Assembly (NCBI GenBank): GCA_905480055.1
Contig: CAJQOW010000217.1
Coordinates: forward strand, 1 to 5,965
Length of the DNA: 5,965 bases
Source of the DNA: an uncultured Acidimicrobiia bacterium
Lineage (GTDB): Bacteria; Actinomycetota; Acidimicrobiia; UBA5794
Direction of reading: 5' to 3'
Positions 1 through 4,480 of the stretch are shown here, piece after piece. Every line of letters starts with the position of its first letter. Position 1 is the stretch's first letter. A program made the position numbers and the translations under genes. The notes beneath the pieces were generated by a model, which saw nothing but the letters and a program-made list of their open reading frames with translations, was not told the DNA's origin and searched no databases.

Positions 1-609
1 GCCCAACAGCCCGCCCAGGAAGCCCATCCCCACGTAGGGAACCATCAATTGTGCCATGTGCGACCATCTGTTCAGCTCCCGATGGCCGTAGACCTGACGC
101 ACGATGAATAGCACGAGTTGGTAGTTGACCAATCCATAGACAATCGCCGCGAGGGCTGATGCAAGAGCCACACGCCAGACCGAACTCCCGGTAATCGGGT
201 AGGGCCCAATGACCAATACGTACAGAGAAACTGCGGCAGTTGCTGAGAGCACAAGCTGGCCGAAGTTGACGGCGGGCTGGAACCAGCGGCGTTCGCGGAT
301 GTCGGCTGGTTGCAGTGGCCCGAGAGCCGCCATCACCGCGCAACCGAGGATCGCTGACTCGGGTCCAAAGACCACTGCTGCGGTCATGATCACCATCACG
401 CTCGGCGAAGCGAAGAGCTTGTCGTTGACCTCGACGGTGTTCCATTCGAAGAACACGAAGGCTCCGGCGAATAGAGCCCATAGCCACAGCGGTTCCGGGA
501 AGTCTTGAACGAAGAACAGGAGTGCGATGGTGAGCAAGCCGACGACGCTGAACGCGACGGCAAGGCGAACTCTCGCCTTCTGCTGCTTCGCCAATTCGTT
601 CTGGAACAT
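1..609 (-). CDS. Multi-pass membrane protein, N-terminal part (possible HD-GYP/GGDEF-type sensor)
   Basis: The reading frame is open from ATG at 609 down to the window edge, giving 203 residues with the C-terminus missing. The visible part is almost all membrane: hydrophobic segments at about residues 15-34, 41-56, 71-96, 115-135, 145-171 and from 187 on. Short polar loops separate them, including FEWNTVEVNDKLFASPS (54-70) and DIRERRWFQP (103-112). This layout reminds me of the membrane sensor region that precedes HD-GYP or GGDEF domains in actinobacterial c-di-GMP signalling proteins. That is recall of a pattern, not a match I can verify, and the catalytic part lies outside the window. No other in-frame start lies just upstream and the Shine-Dalgarno is weak. 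The gene starts 49 nt after the small membrane peptide gene, so the two are probably cotranscribed. Confident that it is a real gene; moderate to low confidence in the family. Confidence 0.75.
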   Translation of the reverse strand, partial: MFQNELAKQQKARVRLAVAFSVVGLLTIALLFFVQDFPEPLWLWALFAGAFVFFEWNTVEVNDKLFASPSVMVIMTAAVVFGPESAILGCAVMAALGPLQPADIRERRWFQPAVNFGQLVLSATAAVSLYVLVIGPYPITGSSVWRVALASALAAIVYGLVNYQLVLFIVRQVYGHRELNRWSHMAQLMVPYVGMGFLGGLLG

Positions 610-658
610 GGGTCTCTCGGGGTTAGGAACGAGAGAGGAGTGGTGCCCGGGCGCTCGC

Positions 659-748
659 TTATCCGACCTTGAAAGATGCGGCGCCAGCCAAGAGGGCTGT
701 AGCCAATGCTCCGAGGGTCAATGCGAGTTTGATGACACGGCTCTTCAC
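659..748 (-). CDS. Small one-helix membrane peptide (29 aa), unrecognised
   Basis: A GTG at 748-746 opens a 29-codon frame ending in TAA at 661-659. The peptide begins with a basic stretch (KSRVIK, residues 2-7), followed by an uninterrupted hydrophobic helix of alanine, leucine and glycine (about 8-24) and a short polar tail ending FKVG. This is the shape of a small single-pass membrane protein, or of an uncleaved signal-like peptide. A GGAG box lies 9 nt upstream of the GTG, the clearest ribosome binding site in this part of the window. The gene sits 49 nt before the membrane sensor gene on the same strand and downstream of a predicted structured RNA. I do not recognise a family. It could be a regulatory partner of the downstream membrane protein, or a leader peptide. 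The length is short enough for chance, so the case rests on the ribosome binding site, the peptide composition and the position. Confidence 0.5.
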   Translation of the reverse strand: MKSRVIKLALTLGALATALLAGAASFKVG

Positions 749-757
749 GATGTTTGT

Positions 758-761
758 CTCC
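758..761 (-). promoter_or_regulatory. Ribosome binding site of the small membrane peptide
   Basis: GGAG on the minus strand, separated by 9 nt (ACAAACATC) from the GTG at 748. It is what picks the GTG as the start, since no in-frame ATG lies between it and the upstream stop at 796-794. Confidence 0.5.
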
Positions 762-792
762 AGTGTCGTTTCCTCATCGCCGACATCAATTC

Positions 793-915
793 GTCAGATC
801 AGGGAAAAGTGCGATCCGCTTCGCTGGAGTAGTTCGTTTGAGCTGCCCGGGTTCCACCACCTCCTACAGCCCGGAGGATCTCTCACCCAGGCAATTCGCT
901 CGATTGTCAGATCAG
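793..915. repeat. 10-bp direct repeat GTCAGATCAG flanking the structured element
   Basis: The copies at 793-802 and 906-915 are identical and in the same orientation, 113 bp apart. They sit on each side of the foldable element at 840-901. They could be operator half-sites. A 10-bp match by chance within a region this size is uncommon but not rare. Confidence 0.35.
840..901 (-). ncRNA. Predicted structured RNA element in the 5' leader of the small peptide/sensor unit
   Basis: Read on the minus strand, 901-898 GAGC pairs with 843-840 GCUC. After an asymmetric internal loop, 892-885 GCCUGGGU pairs with 852-845 ACCCGGGC, 8 bp with one G-U pair. Inside this, 877-873 CCUCC pairs with 864-860 GGAGG around an 8-nt loop, GGGCUGUA. 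The loop could instead pair with CAGCUC (845-840 region), a possible pseudoknot. On the plus strand the G-U pair becomes a C-A mismatch, which favours a minus-strand transcript. The element ends about 90 nt before the GTG at 748, a suitable place for a cis-regulatory leader. A GACAAT box at 910-905 would start transcription close to the 5' edge of the structure. I could not match it to the riboswitch consensus sequences I remember (c-di-GMP-I, c-di-AMP, SAM, glycine, fluoride). Confidence 0.4.
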
Positions 916-942
916 TAGACCTGCTCCTAACCAACACAACGG

Positions 943-985
943 GGCACGGGGGTGCCACCAGTCGTCTCGACCCCGCCCAGGGTCG
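943..985. other. Two adjacent short perfect hairpins
   Basis: GGCAC (943-947) pairs with GTGCC (952-956) around a GGGG loop. CGACCC (968-973) pairs with GGGTCG (980-985) around a 6-nt loop. Neither is followed by a T-run on either strand, so neither is a standard intrinsic terminator. They lie in the middle of the divergent region. Their role is unknown; they may be chance in GC-rich DNA. Confidence 0.3.
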
Positions 986-1112
986 CGGATGCCGCACAAG
1001 CGACAGCCGGACGTCAACTTATCGTGAAATCCCCCATGGCGCAAGGAAATCCCTCCTATATGAATCGAGCGACCCATGCACAAGAACCCGCTACGTGGAG
1101 GAGCGAATCGAC

Positions 1113-1118
1113 TACGCT
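1113..1118 (+). promoter_or_regulatory. Possible -10 box of a leaderless transcript (gene at 1125)
   Basis: TACGCT fits the actinobacterial TAnnnT -10 pattern and ends 6 nt before the ATG at 1125, so transcription could begin at or next to the start codon. No clear -35 is visible. The alternative is the GGAG(GAG) at 1097-1103, but at 21 nt from the ATG it is too far away to be a normal ribosome binding site. Confidence 0.35.
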
Positions 1119-1124
1119 CGCCGC

Positions 1125-1754
1125 ATGGCAGTGAACTTCAGAGAACTCGAGGAGGGCCTCACGAGGCTCGAGTCCGTCGATGCGGCTCGAGTGGTGAACC
1201 AAGGGGATCGCATCACCGAGGTCCACGTCATTGCTGCTGCCGAGAAACCGGCCAAGCAGGTCGTGCGAGATGTCCAAAGCCTCTCCATGGCCAGGTTCGG
1301 GCTTTCCATCGACCGCAGGGTGATCTCGGTTGTGCAGATCAGCCCGGCAGACCTCGACATCGCAGCCGTGGCGAGGGCTGCGCTCACCAGGATCGCCGAG
1401 TCTCCAAACGGATCTCGAACCACTCTCGAGGTGACGCTTCGCCATGTTGACGAGGAGCACGTTGGCTCAGCGACCGGTCCGGCCGTCGCATCGGCACGAC
1501 TCCGACTCATCGGCGAAGCAACCATCGATGCGGTCGAGAAGACGTTCGAAGCGATGCCACCGATTGCGCTCGATGCAATCACCGTTGCGAGGGTCGGACC
1601 CCGAGAGGTTGTCGTTGCCGTCGTGATCACTGCGGCTGGCAATGGCGGAGAAGACCTCAGTGTTGGCTCAGCCATCTCCAGCGGCAACGTCGACGATGCT
1701 GGTGTCAAGGCAGTCCTCGATGCGCTGAACCGGCGCATTGCAACACTGCCTTGA
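1125..1754 (+). CDS. Conserved-looking hypothetical protein, 209 aa, first gene of the GGT-family operon
   Basis: I do not recognise a named family. The protein is soluble, with no signal peptide or membrane segment, and appears to have two halves. Residues 1-75 carry an alternating strand/helix pattern with ITEVHVIAA (30-38), KPAKQVVRDVQSL (41-53) and RRVISVVQI (64-72). Residues 98-209 have strands, a GPA(V) turn (118-121), a helix (RLIGEATIDAVEKTF, 127-141), a strand pair (ITVARVGPREVVVAVV), and a closing helix ending AVLDALNRR. The order and the final ALNR-type helix recall the C-terminal regulatory domain of 2-isopropylmalate synthase (LeuA dimer domain); this is only a resemblance by eye. 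ATG 1125 was chosen because the upstream in-frame extension overlaps intergenic features and does not look like protein. Its stop overlaps the next start (TGATG), so translation is probably coupled to the GGT-family gene. Confidence 0.8.
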   Translation: MAVNFRELEEGLTRLESVDAARVVNQGDRITEVHVIAAAEKPAKQVVRDVQSLSMARFGLSIDRRVISVVQISPADLDIAAVARAALTRIAESPNGSRTTLEVTLRHVDEEHVGSATGPAVASARLRLIGEATIDAVEKTFEAMPPIALDAITVARVGPREVVVAVVITAAGNGGEDLSVGSAISSGNVDDAGVKAVLDALNRRIATLP

Positions 1755-3349
1755 TGGGAAGGCCCGGCCCCGCACAGCTCTCGACCGGTGAGACGGGGCC
1801 AGATCAGGGCATCGCGGTGTCACCCCACTGGATGGCCTCCCAGGCTGGCGTGGAAATCATGAGAGCCGGCGGTTCGGCTGTCGACGCCGCCATCGCCGTC
1901 GATGCCGTGCTGGCTGTTGTCGCTCCAGATACCTGCGGACCCGGTGGCGACTTGTTCGCCCTGATCCACGATCCATCCCACGATACGCCTGTTGCACTCA
2001 ACGCTTCTGGTCGAGGCGGTTCAGGCGTCACCGCCGACGATCTGCGCGACAAGGGCCTTGGTGACATTCCATTCCGGTCGCCGTGGTCGATCACCGTTCC
2101 TGGCTGCGTCGATGGGTGGGAAGCGCTGAGCGAGCGATACGGCAGGCTCCCCCTTGCGAGGGTGCTCACAAGCGCCATAGACATCGCTCGTTCAGGTTTC
2201 GCGGTATCCGAAGAACTCGCACATTCTCTCGTCCGGGTGCACAGCATGGTCGCCGACCAGCCATCAGCGTCGTCGCTGTATCCAAACTCTGAGCCACCAC
2301 CATCAGGGTCGACGCTGCGTCGGCCTGCCCTCGCCGATGTCCTTGAGGGAATCGCTACTGCGGGCAGGGAGGCGTTCTATGCAGGTGAAGTGGGCGCAGG
2401 TATCGAAGCCGCTACGCAAGGAGCCATTCGCCCGGACGATCTTTCGCAAGGTCAGGCCGACTGGATCTCTCCAGCCTCGCTCGACCTGTTCGGGAGGACT
2501 GCTTGGACGATCCCACCCAACAGCCAAGGCTATCTGACGCTTGCAACGCTATGGATCTTCTCGCATCTCGATCCTCCGGGCGATCCGAACGACCCTCTGT
2601 TCCAGCACCTCCTCGTCGAGGCCTATCGCTCGGTTGCATGGGAACGTGAAGACACCGTGTCCGACCCTTCAGCCGCAGATCTCGATGTCACCGAATTGCT
2701 TGATGCGTCACGCCTCGAAGATCGTGCGAACCGCATCAGGCGGGATCGAACCACCCGATGGCCGATGCCAAAGCCAACCGTCGGCGGGACGGCATACATG
2801 ACCGTCCTCGACGGGAACGGCATGGGCGTCTCCTTCATCCAGTCGAACTTTGCCGGCATAGGTTCTGGCTTGTCCGCAGGAGCGACCGGGGTGTGGCTGC
2901 ACAACCGTGGTGCGGGCTTCAACCTCATTCCTGGCCATGCGAACGAGTACGCCCCAAACAAGCGCCCACTTCACACGCTCTCACCCACGCTGTGGACGAA
3001 GAACGAATCTCTCGATCTCCTGCTCGGCACGAGAGGTGGAGATCAACAGCCCCAATACCTGGCCCAATTCGCGGCAACACACTTCCACGCTGGCATGTGC
3101 ACGGACGACACCCAAGCGGTCCCCCGATGGAGCATGCAGCAACCGCACGCTGGAACCGACAGCGCTTTCGAAGTGGAAAGCAGGTTTGCCCGATCAACGA
3201 TTGATGGGTTGCGCGATCGCGGACATGACGTAGCGGAGTCGGATACCTACGAACCTGGGTGGGGGCCGATATCGGCGATAGATGCCGGTGGTGAGCGCAA
3301 AGGGTCTGCCGATCCACGCATCTCGACGAGCGCCGCCCTGGCGACCTGA
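1754..3349 (+). CDS. Gamma-glutamyltransferase-family protein (YwrD-like Ntn hydrolase), 531 aa
   Basis: Gamma-glutamyltransferases are made as one chain that cuts itself before a threonine, which then acts as nucleophile on gamma-glutamyl (or related acyl) bonds. Family features seen: GGSAVDAAIA near residues 39-48, the CGPGGD loop (61-66), NASGRG (83-88, with an arginine in the likely carboxylate-binding position), and the small-subunit start GGTAYMTVLD with predicted nucleophile Thr346. These are followed by GIGSGLSAGATGVWLHNRG, then PNKRPLHTLSPT (401-412) and GGDQQPQ (428-434), ending with the usual ADPR. Classical enzymes have TTH at the nucleophile and PLSS where this one has TAY and PLHT. 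This is the variant form of YwrD-like proteins, so true glutathione hydrolysis is uncertain. Length is normal. No signal peptide is seen, so it should act in the cytoplasm. ATG 1754 overlaps the previous stop by one base, and no separate ribosome binding site is evident. Confidence 0.9.
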   Translation: MGRPGPAQLSTGETGPDQGIAVSPHWMASQAGVEIMRAGGSAVDAAIAVDAVLAVVAPDTCGPGGDLFALIHDPSHDTPVALNASGRGGSGVTADDLRDKGLGDIPFRSPWSITVPGCVDGWEALSERYGRLPLARVLTSAIDIARSGFAVSEELAHSLVRVHSMVADQPSASSLYPNSEPPPSGSTLRRPALADVLEGIATAGREAFYAGEVGAGIEAATQGAIRPDDLSQGQADWISPASLDLFGRTAWTIPPNSQGYLTLATLWIFSHLDPPGDPNDPLFQHLLVEAYRSVAWEREDTVSDPSAADLDVTELLDASRLEDRANRIRRDRTTRWPMPKPTVGGTAYMTVLDGNGMGVSFIQSNFAGIGSGLSAGATGVWLHNRGAGFNLIPGHANEYAPNKRPLHTLSPTLWTKNESLDLLLGTRGGDQQPQYLAQFAATHFHAGMCTDDTQAVPRWSMQQPHAGTDSAFEVESRFARSTIDGLRDRGHDVAESDTYEPGWGPISAIDAGGERKGSADPRISTSAALAT

Positions 3350-4267
3350 TCAGCTGTCGCTGAAGAAGCCGGGGATGGCTGGGGCCGTGTCGGGGCGCTC
3401 ACGTCTGCGGTGCTTCGACCACAAGCCGAGACCGATAGCGGTTGCGGCGACGACGAGCAGAACCGTGACAATCCCAACTCCGACCACCCACTCAGTGGTC
3501 GGTGTCGTGCGGCCCGTGAGGTCGGCACGAAGTGCGACCCGCCATTCCGCCTCGATCTCGCTCCAACGAGCACCATCGGTCTCAACCAGCACCTCGGTGC
3601 CGTACTCGGACACGGCGAAGTCGATGAAGTCACCAATTGCCTGAAAGTTCTGCTCCGGGTCCCAGTCGAGTACCTGGGGCTGTTCCGTTTCCGTCCAATC
3701 GATTACCGACTCTGTGTCGAAGAAGTTCTCCACCATCACATCGCGGTGGTAGAGGTCGAGTCGGTCGAGAATGCGAGCGCGATACCACTGGCCGACGACA
3801 CTCGATATCGGCTCGGGATGCGGAGAGGACCCCGCGGCTTGCCACAGTGCGTGATGAGCCATCGACCATGCAATGGCTGGTCCGACGAGCCCCACCTGCT
3901 CGGTGTTGATCACGAGCAGTTGCTCGTCCATCTCCATGCGGGAATGGAAGCGCTGTGAACCGGACACGTATGGCGTGACATCGAAATCCGAGTCGTTTTC
4001 CACCAAGCACAGCGTGAGTGAGACGGCTCCGATCTCTTCGTTGATCCAACCCTCAACAAGCTCGGTCTCCTTCGTGAACCTACCGGCAAGGCCAGCCGTG
4101 ACTCCGGTGGCTTCGATAGAGACCGGCCCGCTGTGCACCGGCACCCACGCTGTCTCGGGAAATCGTTCAGCGCAGGAATCGCCAGCGAGCGCGGACGCAG
4201 AGGGCGAACCGAGCCCGACGACGATCAACAACGCCGCTCCACATCCAAGGATCAAGTTGCGAAACAT
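3350..4267 (-). CDS. Secreted, membrane-anchored protein with degenerate peptidase MA-like domain, 305 aa
   Basis: Residues 1-28 form a signal peptide (basic start, hydrophobic core LILGCGAALLIVVGLG, likely cut after SASALA). Residues 29-258 lie outside the membrane. Residues 260-283 form a transmembrane helix, followed by a basic tail KHRRRER: a type I membrane protein. The ectodomain has the order seen in peptidase MA-like proteins: a helix ending AHHALW (137-142) where the HExxH zinc motif should be, a later VVGQWY (157-162) where the second glutamate motif (WxxEG) would lie, then FIDFAVSEYGTEVL (214-227) and EIEAEWRVALR (238-248). The zinc ligands are absent, so it is probably not an active peptidase. 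It could bind wall or protein partners. The start could equally be GTG at 4270; both lie just after a TACCTT box. It is divergent from the lysozyme-like gene, suggesting a shared envelope role. Its stop abuts the GGT-family stop. Confidence 0.85.
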   Translation of the reverse strand: MFRNLILGCGAALLIVVGLGSPSASALAGDSCAERFPETAWVPVHSGPVSIEATGVTAGLAGRFTKETELVEGWINEEIGAVSLTLCLVENDSDFDVTPYVSGSQRFHSRMEMDEQLLVINTEQVGLVGPAIAWSMAHHALWQAAGSSPHPEPISSVVGQWYRARILDRLDLYHRDVMVENFFDTESVIDWTETEQPQVLDWDPEQNFQAIGDFIDFAVSEYGTEVLVETDGARWSEIEAEWRVALRADLTGRTTPTTEWVVGVGIVTVLLVVAATAIGLGLWSKHRRRERPDTAPAIPGFFSDS

Positions 4268-4276
4268 CACCGCGGA

Positions 4277-4282
4277 AAGGTA
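4277..4282 (-). promoter_or_regulatory. Possible -10 box of a leaderless transcript (gene ending at 3350)
   Basis: On the minus strand TACCTT (TAnnnT) is followed by 6 nt and then GTG (4270-4268), or 9 nt and then ATG (4267). No Shine-Dalgarno is present, so a leaderless mRNA is likely. If it is, GTG 4270 may be the true first codon. No good -35 was seen. Confidence 0.4.
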
Positions 4283-4343
4283 CCGGCGTGTGCTGCAGAC
4301 TGGATGACGCCCCGACACCTGCCAGCAATTGCCACAATCGGGG

Positions 4344-4372
4344 TTGCCCTATCTGAACGCGGCATATACCCT
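4344..4372 (+). promoter_or_regulatory. Likely sigma-70-type promoter of the lysozyme-like gene
   Basis: TTGCCC (4344-4349) and TACCCT (4367-4372) are separated by 17 bp, giving a start near 4378-4380 and a leader of about 100 nt before GTG 4481. An overlapping choice, TATACC (4365-4370), would give a 15-bp spacer. Confidence 0.45.
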
Positions 4373-4415
4373 GCGGTACGCGAAGAAGACGGGCTGCCCG
4401 CGCTGGGATCATCGG

Positions 4416-4446
4416 CCCGATTCCCCTCCCCTGAATCGGGGTTTTC
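4416..4446 (+). terminator. Intrinsic terminator in the leader of the lysozyme-like gene (possible attenuator)
   Basis: CCCGATTC (4416-4423) and GAATCGGG (4433-4440) form a perfect 8-bp stem with a 9-nt loop, followed by GTTTTC (4441-4446). On the other strand no T-run follows, so it acts in the plus direction. No plus-strand gene ends nearby, as the preceding gene is on the minus strand. It therefore lies between the promoter near 4344-4372 and the start at 4481. An upstream segment, 4390-4396, can pair over 7 bp (one G-U) with 4413-4419, taking away half of the terminator's 5' arm. This is the usual layout of transcription attenuation. Confidence 0.65.
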
Positions 4447-4480
4447 GCATGGAAACGAGAAGCGAGCACAGCGGAGCTGC

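Larger units (their letters stand above)
749..1124. other. Divergent intergenic region, 376 nt
   Basis: Separates the minus-strand small peptide/sensor unit from the plus-strand 1125-3349 operon. I see no convincing protein gene in it: open frames crossing it have unlike-protein composition and no ribosome binding sites. It holds a minus-strand foldable element (840-901), a 10-bp direct repeat flanking that element (793-802 and 906-915), two short perfect hairpins (943-956 and 968-985), and a TAnnnT box next to the plus-strand start at 1125. Promoters for both directions must lie here, but no strong -35/-10 pair stands out on either strand. Confidence 0.7.

Noticed and set aside
209..508. Plus-strand frame of 99 codons within the sensor gene
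   Set aside because: The opposite strand encodes a continuous multi-helix membrane protein that explains the region.
669..1124. In-frame N-terminal extension of the 1125-1754 gene back to ATG 669
   Set aside because: It runs antisense through the small peptide gene and the structured element, its sequence does not look like folded protein, and it has no ribosome binding site. ATG 1125 has a -10-like box at the right distance.
749..1124. Known c-di-GMP or c-di-AMP riboswitch in the divergent region
   Set aside because: Searched by eye for their hallmark strings (GGGCAAACC with GACGCAAAGCC; GGAGGAACC with GACAGCUAACUCC). They are not present in the right order, so the element is left unnamed.
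1112..1738. Long minus-strand open frame opposite the 209-residue gene
   Set aside because: It is a mirror of the coding strand in GC-rich DNA. The plus-strand frame has protein-like periodic structure and is coupled to the GGT-family gene.
4378..4446. tRNA or stand-alone small RNA gene ending at the terminator
   Set aside because: There is no T-loop (GGTTCGAAT-type) or cloverleaf pairing. A short terminated RNA is possible but is better explained as the leader of the gene at 4481.
4133..4480. In-frame extension of the lysozyme-like protein upstream of GTG 4481
   Set aside because: It would run through the likely promoter and the intrinsic terminator and overlap the divergent gene. The membrane anchor begins right after GTG 4481.
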